A stretch of 64,000 bases of DNA from VGRW01 sp031396695 (GCA_031396695.1 JANNLG010000062.1:1-64000), one strand, 5' to 3'. Numbered from the stretch's first letter, positions 8,534 to 16,623 are shown. A program made the numbers and translations. Notes: generated by a model not told the origin, from the sequence alone.

Positions 8534-9087
8534 CGCTGTCGTCCTTCTTTGGACAAGTCCGCGAGCTCGCGTCGAAGTGACTCGAGGGCGCGGTGCAAGT
8601 GACTCTTCACGGTGCCGATCGCCTTACCGAGCACGGCCGCGGTTTCGGCCACGCTCTGCTCTTCCAGATGGACCAGCACGAACACCTCGCGCTGGGTCGG
8701 GCTCAGGCGCTCGAGCGCGGCGACGATGCGCGCGCGCAGCCCCGGGTCGCCGCTCGCGCGCGGGTCCTCGGGTTCGGGCGCGTGCTCTGCCGCGCCGCTC
8801 CACAGCTGTCGCAAGCCGCGCCAGCGCCGCTGACGCTGCACTTCGCGCACGAGGATCCGGTAGAACCAGGTGTCGATGCTCGACTCGCCGCGAAAGCGGG
8901 CGAGCGCTCGGTGCGCGCGCAGGAACGCGTTCTGCGCCACGTCCTCGGCGGCGTCCGCATCGCCGGCCAGCAGCCGATAGGCGAGGCGAACCGCGCGCTC
9001 GCGGCGAGCTTCCACGAACGCCGCGAACTCCGCCGCCTCCATCGACTGCAGAACGTCTGCCATCCCCGTGTGCGCTGCAATCTGCAT
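8530..9087 (-). CDS. ECF-family RNA polymerase sigma factor
   Basis: The 185-residue protein contains region 2 (LAYRLLAGDADAAEDVAQ, then FRGESSIDTWFYRILVREV at about 64-83) and region 4 with a helix-turn-helix (LSPTQREVFVLVHLEE then TAAVLGKAIGTVKSHLHRAL). There is no region 1 or 3, as expected for an ECF sigma factor. The ATG at 9087 is used here; a second ATG at 9063 would remove eight residues. It heads a leftward run with anti-sigma, Spy-like, efflux and redox genes and probably controls that run and itself. An 18-base palindrome lies just upstream. Confidence 0.93.
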   Translation of the reverse strand: MQIAAHTGMADVLQSMEAAEFAAFVEARRERAVRLAYRLLAGDADAAEDVAQNAFLRAHRALARFRGESSIDTWFYRILVREVQRQRRWRGLRQLWSGAAEHAPEPEDPRASGDPGLRARIVAALERLSPTQREVFVLVHLEEQSVAETAAVLGKAIGTVKSHLHRALESLRRELADLSKEGRQR

Positions 9088-9116
9088 CGGTCTTCTGATT
9101 GGAACCGCGAGCCGCC

Positions 9117-9134
9117 CTGGCGGTTTACCGCCAG
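9117..9134. promoter_or_regulatory. 18-bp perfect palindrome, candidate operator
   Basis: CTGGCGGTTTACCGCCAG has arms of 8 bases (CTGGCGGT/ACCGCCAG) around a TT centre. It lies in the divergent gap between the ECF operon (start 9087) and the DUF2378-like gene (start 9216), so a dimeric regulator bound here could act on both. The binding protein is unknown. Confidence 0.45.
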
Positions 9135-9203
9135 ACGAATCGACGCCTCAAGCGGGGGCAGAACCCACCCGATCCGCAAACCTGGGCGTATCCGTTGCCC
9201 GTG

Positions 9204-9208
9204 GGAGG
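9204..9208 (+). promoter_or_regulatory. Ribosome binding site that decides the DUF2378-like start
   Basis: GGAGG stands 7 nt before the TTG at 9216. Longer in-frame extension upstream (to 9099) would run through the divergent promoter region and the palindrome, so the TTG at 9216 is the likely start. Confidence 0.65.
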
Positions 9209-9215
9209 TCTCGGG

Positions 9216-9764
9216 TTGGCAAAGGCGAAGGGCACCGTCGTGGTCGACCTGGTGAAGGCCCTGCGCAGGAACAAGCAGAAGGCGCAGAGCCTGCTGCCGG
9301 CGCGACTCCACCACTACCTGGACGAGCGGATCGTGATCGCGTCCTGGTATCCGCTCGAGGACTACGTCGCGCTGCTGAAGGCGGCCGGACAGGTGCTGCC
9401 GCGCGACGGCGGCGGAAGCGTCTATCACGGCATGGGTCGAACCGCGGCGCGTGCGCACATGCAAGGCACCTACAGTCGCTTCAAGGACAAGGCGAGCCGC
9501 CAGGCGACGTTCACGCTGCTCTCGTCGATGTACGACACCGGCGAGATGAAGGTGACGGATCGAGCGCCCGGCCGAGCGGCGCTCGAGTACCACGGCTTCG
9601 CGCTGCCGACCCGCGAGGTCTGCGAGACCTTCACCGGCTACAACCTGGAGCGCATGACACTGCTCGGTTTCGACAACCCGACCGTCCACCACGTCTCGTG
9701 CCGGGCCAACGGTGAGCACACCTGCCGCTGGGAGCTCGAGTGGAAGGGCAAGGGCGAGCTCTAG
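9216..9764 (+). CDS. TIGR02265/DUF2378-like protein (V4R-related sensor fold)
   Basis: The 182-residue protein begins MAKAKGTVVVDLVKAL and ends with a Cys-containing module: CETFTGYNLERM at about 145-156, then HHVSCRANGEHTCRWELEW. The ending matches the pattern of the Myxococcus-type TIGR02265/DUF2378 family and of 4-vinyl-reductase (V4R) domains, which bind small molecules or metals through such cysteines. No catalytic motif is visible. It is a single gene, divergent from the ECF operon, with a palindrome in the shared control region; it might be a sensor or target of that circuit. Function is not established, even for close family members. Confidence 0.6.
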   Translation: MAKAKGTVVVDLVKALRRNKQKAQSLLPARLHHYLDERIVIASWYPLEDYVALLKAAGQVLPRDGGGSVYHGMGRTAARAHMQGTYSRFKDKASRQATFTLLSSMYDTGEMKVTDRAPGRAALEYHGFALPTREVCETFTGYNLERMTLLGFDNPTVHHVSCRANGEHTCRWELEWKGKGEL

Positions 9765-9797
9765 CCGACGCGTAGCGACAGCCCGAAGCGCGCTCGT

Positions 9798-9930
9798 GTA
9801 GACTCGGCTCGGTGCAATTCCACGGTGCGGCGGCGACAGCCCGCCGGCTTCGCCCTCGGGCGTTTCGATCCGGTGCGATTCCGGAGCCACGCGGTCAGAC
9901 CCCGCACGAGGACCGTCTGCGTCCTCCCTC
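9798..9930 (+). promoter_or_regulatory. FMN riboswitch (RFN element)
   Basis: The leader of the riboflavin gene contains the conserved RFN blocks in order: GGTGCAATTCC (9811-9821), GGCGGCGACAGCCCGC, GATCCGGTGCGATTCCGGAGCC, then GCGGTCAGACCCCGC and CACGAGGACC. The closing helix P1 can form between GUAGAC..GG (9798-9807) and CCGUCUGC (9913-9920) with a 2-nt bulge. FMN binding to this element represses riboflavin genes across bacteria, and the downstream gene encodes two riboflavin enzymes, which fits fully. Confidence 0.88.
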
Positions 9931-9953
9931 TTCAAACAAACACGACGAGGAGG
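9908..9953 (+). promoter_or_regulatory. Putative expression platform (SD-sequestering switch)
   Basis: GAGGAC (9908-9913) can pair with GUCCUC (9921-9926), but CCUCC in the same strand (9923-9927) can instead pair with the Shine-Dalgarno GAGGAGG (9947-9953). The last base of the first arm (C9913) is also used by riboswitch helix P1. FMN-bound P1 would therefore free CCUCC to mask the ribosome site. This is inference from pairing only. Confidence 0.45.
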
Positions 9954-9959
9954 TTCTGC

Positions 9960-11180
9960 ATGTATCGGGGTTACATCGCTGAGATCGGTACGGTGATCGA
10001 CGTGGGCGCGCGCGGGATCGCGATCCGCGCGCCGAAAGTTTGCGAGAGTCTGGCGGTCGGCGGCTCGATCTCGGTGGCGGGCGTGTGCCTGTCCGCGATC
10101 GAGGTCGAAGCCGACGCGTTCCGCGCGGAAGTCTCGAGCGAGACCGCGCGCCGCTCGACGCTCGCGGAGCTCGGCGCGGGCGCGCGCGTGAATCTGGAAG
10201 TGCCGCTGCGCGTCGGCGACGCGCTCGAGGGACACCTCGTGCAGGGGCACGTCGACGCGGTCGCGAAGGTGGTGCGCATCGACGACGAGCCGCTCGGCCG
10301 GCGCGTCTGGCTGCGGCCTCCGCCGCGCTTCCTCGAGTCGCTCGTGGCCAAGGGCTCGGTGGCGATCGACGGCGTGAGCCTGACGGTCGCGGAAGTGCAT
10401 CGCGATCGCTTCTCGGTCGCGCTGGTGCCGGTCACGCTCGCGGCGACCACGCTCGGCGGGCTCGAAGCGGGCGCGCGCGTGAACCTCGAGGGCGACCTGC
10501 TCGACCGGCTCGCTCAAAGGTATGAGGGCCGCACGCGCAACGCGCTGCAGCGGGTGGTGGCGGCGATGCCCTGGAAGGGTTGCGTCTCCGGCCGGCTCGG
10601 CGTCGAGAAGGTGGTGGCGCAGATTGCGGCGGGCGGCTGCGTGGTCGTCTGGGATCCGATGCGCGAGGGCGAGGGCGACGTGATCGCCGCGGGCGCGGAG
10701 CTCTCTGCACACACGTTTGCGTTCCTGCTCACGCAGGTGTTCGGACACACGACCGTGCCGTGCGATCGCGCGCGGCTCGAGCGGCTCGGCATCCCGCCCA
10801 TGTCCGGCGACGGCGATCACCACGGCACGGCCATGTACACGTCGATCGATCTCGCGGCCGCGAAGGGCACGGGCGTGTCGGCCGCCGAGCGTGCGGCGAC
10901 GGTGCGCCGGCTCGCGCACCCGGCTGCGCGGCCGGAGGATTTCGTGCGGCCCGGTCACGTGTTCCCGCTCGGCGCGCGCACCGGCGGGCTGCGCGAGCGC
11001 GCGGGTCACACCGAGGCGACGGTCGCGCTGTGCCGCGCGGCGGGGCTCGCGAGCGTGGGCGTGTGCTGCGAGATCATGTCGCCCGACGGGCACATGGCCG
11101 GACCGGCGGAGCTCGAGCGCTTCGCACTGCACTGGGGACTGCCGCTGATCGAGATCGCGGATCTGTCCGCGTTCCTGTGA
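9960..11180 (+). CDS. Riboflavin synthase / 3,4-dihydroxy-2-butanone-4-phosphate synthase fusion
   Basis: This 406-residue protein joins two riboflavin enzymes. Residues 1-187 are two lumazine-binding barrels of riboflavin synthase alpha (MYRGYIAEIG, SISVAGVCLS, GHLVQGHVD at 91-99; KGSVAIDGVSLTV; VPVTLAATTLG). Residues about 200-406 are a RibB domain: REGEGD near 235-240 replaces the usual DRENEGD, with RLGIPPM, GVSAAERAAT, GHVFPL (332-337) and RAGHTEA (347-353). The metal-ligand Glu and His appear kept, although the DDEDREN loop is altered to WDPMREG. The protein would make the four-carbon precursor and carry out the last step to riboflavin. It has a strong GAGGAGG site and an FMN riboswitch upstream. 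Confidence 0.88.
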   Translation: MYRGYIAEIGTVIDVGARGIAIRAPKVCESLAVGGSISVAGVCLSAIEVEADAFRAEVSSETARRSTLAELGAGARVNLEVPLRVGDALEGHLVQGHVDAVAKVVRIDDEPLGRRVWLRPPPRFLESLVAKGSVAIDGVSLTVAEVHRDRFSVALVPVTLAATTLGGLEAGARVNLEGDLLDRLAQRYEGRTRNALQRVVAAMPWKGCVSGRLGVEKVVAQIAAGGCVVVWDPMREGEGDVIAAGAELSAHTFAFLLTQVFGHTTVPCDRARLERLGIPPMSGDGDHHGTAMYTSIDLAAAKGTGVSAAERAATVRRLAHPAARPEDFVRPGHVFPLGARTGGLRERAGHTEATVALCRAAGLASVGVCCEIMSPDGHMAGPAELERFALHWGLPLIEIADLSAFL

Positions 11181-11605
11181 GCTTCGGCCGGGGCGCGCTC
11201 GCGATCGCTCTCGTCGCGAGCGCGCTGTCCGGCTGCGCGTGGTTTCGCGGCGCCCCGGAAGTCCCTCCGACGCCCGCCCCTCCGAAGCCGAGCGCGGTGG
11301 AGCGGGAGCTCGAGGTCACCGCGACCGCGTACAACTCGGTGCGCAGTCAGACCGACGGCGATCCCTCGATCACCGCGTACGGGATCCGCTTGAGTCCCGG
11401 CATGCGCATCGTCGCGGTCTCGCGCGACCTCGAGAAGATGGGTCTGCGCAATGGCGCGAAGCTCCGGATCAGCGGGCTCGAGGGCGAGTGGACGGTCGGC
11501 GATCGCATGCACGAGCGCTGGACGCGGCGCATCGACGTGTACATGGGCGTCGACGTGAAGGCGGCGCGCGCGTGGGGAAAACGGCGCGTGAAGATCCGCT
11601 GGTAG
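11177..11605 (+). CDS. 3D-domain (RlpA/MltA-like) lipoprotein
   Basis: The 142-residue lipoprotein starts at a GTG overlapping the fusion gene stop (GTGA). It has a signal with lipobox LSGC (acylated Cys20), a Pro-rich linker (about 27-42), and a 3D double-psi barrel beginning VTATAYNS. Conserved aspartates appear in VGDRMH and RRIDVYMG, the positions used by MltA/3D-type murein-active domains. It probably acts on or binds peptidoglycan at the outer membrane; enzymatic activity is not proven for most members. Co-translation with riboflavin synthesis has no obvious reason. Confidence 0.8.
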   Translation: MSFGRGALAIALVASALSGCAWFRGAPEVPPTPAPPKPSAVERELEVTATAYNSVRSQTDGDPSITAYGIRLSPGMRIVAVSRDLEKMGLRNGAKLRISGLEGEWTVGDRMHERWTRRIDVYMGVDVKAARAWGKRRVKIRW

Positions 11606-11612
11606 CGGGGCC

Positions 11613-12953
11613 TCAGCTCCGGGCGATCTCGAGTGCGGCGTGCGCGGCCGCGATGCCGGACTGCGCTGCGGCCGCGAACGCCACGCCGTCGTAGCCGACA
11701 CCGCACAGGATCGGGCCGTGCGCGGCTTCGATCGCAGCGCGCAGCTCGCGCGTGCGCGCGCGGTGCTCCACGTCGTAGAGCGGAATGCCCTCCGGATAGC
11801 GCGAAACGTCGAGCAGCTCGGGCTCGCGCACGGAGCCGAGCAGGCGGCGCAGCACGGGCGCGAGCTCGCGCGCGAGCTCGGCGTCGCTCGACGAGTGCAA
11901 CGCCCTTGCGGCGAAGACCGAGAGCAGCAGCGAGCCGCGCGGCGCGCGGCCGTCGAACAGATTGCTCGGGAACAGACAGCCCAGCAGCGGCACGCGCTCG
12001 CGCGAGGGCGCGAGGAAGCCGAGACCCGGCCAGCGCGAAGCGCACTCCTCGTCGTCGAGCGCGAACGTGGCGATCACCTGCGACAAGCCGCGGTAGCGCG
12101 CGAGCAGCGCGGGCACACCGGGCAGCTCGAGCACGCGGGCGACGGTCGTGCCCGGAATCGCGAGCACGAGCTTCTGGCAGCGAAGCGTGGTCGCCGCCGA
12201 GCCGCCGAGCTCGAGCTCGAACGCGCCGCTGCGTCCGCGCGCGCGCAAAAGCGGTGTCGACACGCGCAGGCGATCGCCGAGCCGCGCAGCGAGGGCGTCG
12301 CACAGGCCGCCGAGCCCGCGCTTCGTGGAGACGACACCTCTGCGTGTCGGGCTCTCGGCCGAAGCGCCGCGTGCGACGAGTCGCCGCAGCGCGAGCGTCG
12401 CGAAGCGTCCCCCCGCGCGTTCGAGCGTGGCCGCGAGCTCTGGAAACGCCGACTCGAAGCCGATCTGATCGGCCGACGTTCCGTAGATCCCGAGCGTCAG
12501 GAGATCCGCGAAGCGGTCGGCCAGCGTCGCGCCGAAGCGCTCCTCGACGAGCGCGCGCACCGATTTCGGCCCGGGCCGGATCGCGCGCAGCGGCTCGGCC
12601 AGCAGCGCCGCCACGCCGGACCAGGGCAGGAACGACCCGGCCAGCAGCGTGCGCAGCGGCGGAGGGATCGGCACCAGCGCGCCGTTCGACACCACGTACG
12701 GCTTCGCGCGCCGCGCCTCGACCAGCGCGAGGCCCGTGGATTCCGCGAGTGAATCGAGCGCGGCGTTCCCGCGCACCGTGTTCGGACCGCGCTCGATCGT
12801 ATACGCGCCGCGCACGACGGTCTCGGCTGGGCCACCGGCGCGAGGCGCGGCTTCGAGAACGAGCACGTCGCTGGCGCCGCGCGCCACGAGCTCGGTCGCG
12901 CAGGCGAGTCCGGCGATGCCGGCGCCGACCACGACCGTGTGCGCGCCGATCAC
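11613..12953 (-). CDS. hemG: Protoporphyrinogen/coproporphyrinogen oxidase (HemY/HemG-type)
   Basis: The 446-residue flavoprotein has an N-terminal dinucleotide-binding motif VVGAGIAGLACATEL (8-22) and VLEAAPRAGG. The PPO-type substrate region ERGPNTVRGN is near 53-62, and the C-terminal FAD motif GVGYDGVAFAAAAQSGI is present. This is the oxygen-dependent HemY family, which oxidises proto- or coproporphyrinogen in haem synthesis. Its start overlaps the hemE stop (ATGA), so two haem genes are translated in series at the end of a six-gene leftward operon. Whether the substrate is proto- or coproporphyrinogen cannot be told from sequence. Confidence 0.88.
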   Translation of the reverse strand: MIGAHTVVVGAGIAGLACATELVARGASDVLVLEAAPRAGGPAETVVRGAYTIERGPNTVRGNAALDSLAESTGLALVEARRAKPYVVSNGALVPIPPPLRTLLAGSFLPWSGVAALLAEPLRAIRPGPKSVRALVEERFGATLADRFADLLTLGIYGTSADQIGFESAFPELAATLERAGGRFATLALRRLVARGASAESPTRRGVVSTKRGLGGLCDALAARLGDRLRVSTPLLRARGRSGAFELELGGSAATTLRCQKLVLAIPGTTVARVLELPGVPALLARYRGLSQVIATFALDDEECASRWPGLGFLAPSRERVPLLGCLFPSNLFDGRAPRGSLLLSVFAARALHSSSDAELARELAPVLRRLLGSVREPELLDVSRYPEGIPLYDVEHRARTRELRAAIEAAHGPILCGVGYDGVAFAAAAQSGIAAAHAALEIARS

Positions 12954-14011
12954 GGCGCCGATTCTTGGACCGTTTGCACGAAGGTCGCGACCGCCTCGAT
13001 CGGCGTGCGCTGCAGCACTCCGTGGCCGAGGTTCACGATGTGACCGCGCGCCTTGCGGCCCGCGCGCACGAGCTCCGCCGTTTCACGCGCGATTTGTGGC
13101 AGAGGCGCGAACAGTGCGGTCGGATCCAGGTTCCCCTGCAGCGACACGCGCTGGCCGATGCCCGCGGCGGCTTGCGCGAGATCGGCGCGCCAGTCGAGCG
13201 AGACGACGTCCGCGCCGAGCTCCGCGAGCGGTTCGAGCAGGTGCGCCGCGCCGCGCGCGAACACGATCAGCGGCGGGCGTTGCGCGCCGAGCCGCTCGAT
13301 CACGGCGCGCAGCGCGCGACCGGCGAAACGCTCGAAGCGCTCGGCGGAGAGCATGCCCGCCCAGGTGTCGAAGATCTGCACGCAGTCCGCGCCGGCTGCG
13401 ATCTCGAGCCGCAGTGTCTCGGCGCAGATCTCCACCATGCGATCGAGCAGCCGGTCGAGCAGCCGCGGGTCCTGATAGGAGAGCGCGGAAAGCACCTCGA
13501 GGTCGCGCGAGAGCTTCGACTCGGTCGCGTAGGCCGCCAGCGTCCACGGCGCGCCCGCGAATCCGATCACCGCCGCCTTCTCGCCGAGCTCTCGGCGCAG
13601 GCGCGCGATCGCCTCGCAGGTCGGCGCGATCGAGGCCGCGATGTCGCCGCCGAGCCGCGCGAGGTCGGATTCGTTCGCGATCGGCCGTGCGACGACCGGC
13701 CCGGGCGAGAAGTCGAGCTCGAGGCCCGCACCGCGCAGCGGCAGCAGGATGTCGGAGAAGACCACCACGCCGTCCATGCCGAAGCGCCGGTGTGGCTGCA
13801 GCGAGACCTCGACGGCGACGTCGGGGCGATCGCACATCTCGATGAAGCGCGTCTTCGAGCGCAGCTCGCGGTACTCGGGCAGGTAGCGGCCGGCCTGACG
13901 CATGAGCCAGACGGGCGGCCGATCGACGGGCTCGCCGCGCGCCGCGCGCAGGAAGCGCGGACGCCCAGCGAGCGGAGCGACCGACTTCGCGCTCTTCACG
14001 GGTTCGGACAC
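12950..14011 (-). CDS. hemE: Uroporphyrinogen decarboxylase
   Basis: The 353-residue protein has the family signatures PPVWLMRQAGRYLPEYR (33-49, with the substrate-binding Arg residues) and FSDILLPLRGAG, the conserved GFAGAPWTLAAY, and a C-terminal LGHGVLQRTP. It removes four carboxyl groups from uroporphyrinogen III to make coproporphyrinogen III in the cytoplasm. Length is normal for HemE. It lies directly before the hemG-like gene and overlaps the preceding glycosylase gene by 16 bases. Confidence 0.96.
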   Translation of the reverse strand: MSEPVKSAKSVAPLAGRPRFLRAARGEPVDRPPVWLMRQAGRYLPEYRELRSKTRFIEMCDRPDVAVEVSLQPHRRFGMDGVVVFSDILLPLRGAGLELDFSPGPVVARPIANESDLARLGGDIAASIAPTCEAIARLRRELGEKAAVIGFAGAPWTLAAYATESKLSRDLEVLSALSYQDPRLLDRLLDRMVEICAETLRLEIAAGADCVQIFDTWAGMLSAERFERFAGRALRAVIERLGAQRPPLIVFARGAAHLLEPLAELGADVVSLDWRADLAQAAAGIGQRVSLQGNLDPTALFAPLPQIARETAELVRAGRKARGHIVNLGHGVLQRTPIEAVATFVQTVQESAP

Positions 14012-14679
14012 GATTCCCGGATGATAGGGTCAGGCGAGCGCGATCGGCCAGCACGGCGAGACAGCCACGCGCTTCCGCTCACGGTGAAGCGATAGGGCAG
14101 GTCGACGGCCTTGCCGAGGCCGATGCGCGGGCTGGTTTCGATCGCGAGGGCGCGCGCGTCGCGAGGAGGTTCGATGCGCAAGCCCCCTCGCAGCGCCGAA
14201 ACGCCGTCGTCCGCGAGCGTGATCGCGAACGCCTGCGCGAGCTTGCCGGGGCCGTTGGTGATCTCGCGCTCCCCGCGGCGGCCGCGCTCGAAAGTGCCGC
14301 CGCGCAGCGCGCGCATGCGCTGCTCGCCCGCGAGCGGCTCGACCGCGCGCAGCAGCACCGCGGCGCCGGTGCCGGCCGGCTCGCAGACCAGGTTCGCGCA
14401 GAAGTGCAGGCCGTGGCTGATGTACACATAGAAGTGTCCGGGCGGACCGAACATCGAGCGATTGCGGCGCGTCTGGCCGCGGTGGCTGTGCGAGCCGGCG
14501 TCGCTGCCGTCGCCGAGGTAGGCCTCGACCTCGACGATCCGGCCCTCGAGGCGGGTTCGGTCCGGCAGCACGCGCACGAGCCGGCAGCCGAGCAGCTCGG
14601 GGGCGACTTCGAGCACGGGTCGCGCGAAGAAGTCCCGGTCGAGGCGCCTCACGCAGGAGACCCGCTCAGGGCACGCCAC
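13996..14679 (-). CDS. 3-methyladenine DNA glycosylase (AAG/MPG type)
   Basis: The 227-residue protein shows the AAG fold signatures: LEVAPELLGCRLVR, the catalytic Glu in GRIVEVEAYLG (about 46-56), SHSHRGQTRRNRSMFGPPGHFYVYISHGLH, and a C-terminal RIGLGKAVDLPYRF. It excises alkylated and deaminated purines, starting base-excision repair. The first residues could be shorter, since the conserved domain begins near RLDRDFF. It overlaps both neighbours in an operon of unrelated functions, so co-regulation may reflect packing rather than pathway. Confidence 0.92.
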   Translation of the reverse strand: MACPERVSCVRRLDRDFFARPVLEVAPELLGCRLVRVLPDRTRLEGRIVEVEAYLGDGSDAGSHSHRGQTRRNRSMFGPPGHFYVYISHGLHFCANLVCEPAGTGAAVLLRAVEPLAGEQRMRALRGGTFERGRRGEREITNGPGKLAQAFAITLADDGVSALRGGLRIEPPRDARALAIETSPRIGLGKAVDLPYRFTVSGSAWLSRRAGRSRSPDPIIRESCPNP

Positions 14680-15427
14680 CGTCGACGGTCAGGATCGCGC
14701 CGGTCGTGTAGCTCGACGCGTCGCTTGCGAAGTAGAGCGCCGCGCCCACGATCTCGTTCGGCTCGCCGCCGCGCCGCAGCGCGATGTGCCTAACCTGCTG
14801 CGCAAACGCCTTCATGTCCCAGGCTTTCGAGATGTCGGTGAGGAACGAGCCCGGCATGATGCAGTTCACGCGCACCTTCGGTCCGAAGGCGTGCGCGAAG
14901 CCGATCGTCATCGCGTTCAGCGCCGCTTTCGCGCCCGAGTACGGGATGATGCTCCCGGTCGGACGGATCGCGCCGATGCTCGAGATGTTGATGATCGAGC
15001 CGCCCGCGCCCTGCGCCATGCGCGTGCCTACCAGAGCCATCAGGCGGAACGGGCCTTTCAGGTTCAGGTCGAGCACCGAGTCGTACTGTGCTTCCGTCAA
15101 GTTCGATACGTGGTCGTAGAGCGGCGACTTGCCGGCGTTGTTCACCAGCACGTCGAGCTTGCCGAACTCGCGGTAGGCCGCGTCGACCAGCCCGTCGAGC
15201 TCGTCCCAGCGGCCGACGTGGCAGGCGTAGGGAAGCGCTTTGCGGCCGGTTTCGCGCGTGACCTGCTTCGCGAGCTCGCTGCACGCGTCGAGCTTGCGGC
15301 TCGCGATCACGACGTCGGCTCCGGCGCGCGCGAAGGCGAGGGTCATCTCCTTGCCGAGTCCGCGGCTGCCGCCCGTCACGAGCGCGACGCGGCCGGAGAG
15401 ATCGAACAGCTCGTGCGCGGGCTTCAT
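14666..15427 (-). CDS. Short-chain dehydrogenase/reductase
   Basis: The 253-residue classical SDR has the NAD(P)-binding motif TGGSRGLG (18-25), NNAG (96-99), a catalytic Ser in INISS (146-150) and the YSGAK active site (Tyr163, Lys167). The ending TTGAILTVDGGVP is typical. The substrate is unknown. Its place between a CoA-transferase and a hydrolase suggests action on a CoA-linked or hydroxylated intermediate. It overlaps the CoA-transferase stop by 4 bases. Confidence 0.92.
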   Translation of the reverse strand: MKPAHELFDLSGRVALVTGGSRGLGKEMTLAFARAGADVVIASRKLDACSELAKQVTRETGRKALPYACHVGRWDELDGLVDAAYREFGKLDVLVNNAGKSPLYDHVSNLTEAQYDSVLDLNLKGPFRLMALVGTRMAQGAGGSIINISSIGAIRPTGSIIPYSGAKAALNAMTIGFAHAFGPKVRVNCIMPGSFLTDISKAWDMKAFAQQVRHIALRRGGEPNEIVGAALYFASDASSYTTGAILTVDGGVP

Positions 15428-16623
15428 CGCGCGACTCCGCGCGCGCGCAGGCTCGCGATCTCCGCGTCCGCCACGCCGAGCTCGCGCAGGATCGCGTCGG
15501 TGTGCTCGCCGAGCCGCGGCGGCGGACCCTGCGGGCCGACCGGCGAGTCGGAGAACTCGAGCGGCGTCGCCACCGCTTCGAACGTGCCCTCGCTGCCGTA
15601 GTCGGGAACGGTCACGATGCCGTTCATCGCGCGCACCTGCGGGTCACTCACCACCTCGTCTTGTGTCTGTACGGGCGCCCACCAGAGATCCTCGCGATCG
15701 AAGCGCTCGGCCCAGTCGGCGAGATCGCGCGTCGCGAAGGCGGCGTCGAGCAGCGCCGTGAGCTCGACGGTGGCGCGCCTGCGCGCGCGCGCGTCGGCGT
15801 AGCGCTCGTCCGCGATCAACTCCGGGCGTTCGATCACGCGTCCGAGCTTGGGCCAGTGACGCTCGGCCTCGAGCCCGAGCAGCCAGAACCAGCGCTGGTC
15901 GCGGCTTCGGTATTGGTTCAGCACCGGGTTCAGCGGCTGGGTGCGCGGCGCCGTCGGCGCGACGGTGCCGAAGCGCAGGCGAATGCCCGTGTCCCAGCCC
16001 ACGCAGTAGAGGCCCGTGCGCAAGAGCGATGTCGAGACGAGCTGGCCGCGACCGGTGCGCTCGCGCTGATACAGCGCCGCCATGACGCCGGAAACGAGCG
16101 TCATGCCGGTGACGTGGTCCCCGAAGCCGCCGCGCACGCCGTGCGGCTCGACGTCGGTCGGGAACATGATGTGCTCGGCGCCGCTGCGCGCCCAGAACGC
16201 GCCTACGTCGTAGGCCGCGCGATCCTTCTCCGGTCCGCGCAGGCCATAGCCGGTGACGCTCGCGTACACCAATCGGGGACACTCGCGCGCGAGCGTCTCG
16301 AAATCGAGGCCGAGCTTGGCCAGCGCGTCGGGCCGCAGGTTCGACAAGAACACGTCCGCGCCCGCGATCAGCTTGCGCGCGAGCGCGAGGCCTTCGGGCG
16401 TGCGCAGATCGAGTACGACGCTGCGCTTGCCGCGGTTGTCGAGATCGAACGGCGGCGACTTCGGCTCCTTCAAGCCGGCCAGATGCATGAACAGGCTGCG
16501 GCACGGATCGCCCTCGGGCGGCTCGATCTTCACCACGTCCGCGCCCCAGTCGGCGAGGATTCCGCCCGCGCCCGGACCGGCGACCCAGACCGCGAGCTCG
16601 ACGACGCGGATGCCCTGCAGCAT
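15424..16623 (-). CDS. CaiB/BaiF family III CoA-transferase
   Basis: The 399-residue protein begins MLQGIRVVELAVWVAGPGAG and contains KIEPPEGDP, NLRPDALAKLGL and RLVYASVTGYG. The Asp in AYDVGAFWARSG (about 139) matches the catalytic aspartate of family III enzymes. These move CoA between organic acids, for example in carnitine, bile-acid or aromatic degradation. The C-terminal small domain is complete. Its ATGA start overlaps the upstream hydrolase gene. With the SDR and hydrolase it may form a small catabolic module, but its acid substrate is not evident. Confidence 0.93.
   Translation of the reverse strand: MLQGIRVVELAVWVAGPGAGGILADWGADVVKIEPPEGDPCRSLFMHLAGLKEPKSPPFDLDNRGKRSVVLDLRTPEGLALARKLIAGADVFLSNLRPDALAKLGLDFETLARECPRLVYASVTGYGLRGPEKDRAAYDVGAFWARSGAEHIMFPTDVEPHGVRGGFGDHVTGMTLVSGVMAALYQRERTGRGQLVSTSLLRTGLYCVGWDTGIRLRFGTVAPTAPRTQPLNPVLNQYRSRDQRWFWLLGLEAERHWPKLGRVIERPELIADERYADARARRRATVELTALLDAAFATRDLADWAERFDREDLWWAPVQTQDEVVSDPQVRAMNGIVTVPDYGSEGTFEAVATPLEFSDSPVGPQGPPPRLGEHTDAILRELGVADAEIASLRARGVAR

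Noticed and set aside
9099..9215. In-frame N-terminal extension of the DUF2378-like gene from a TTG at 9099
   Set aside because: It would run through the divergent promoter and palindrome; GGAGG 7 nt before the TTG at 9216 and the similarity to family starts support the shorter protein.
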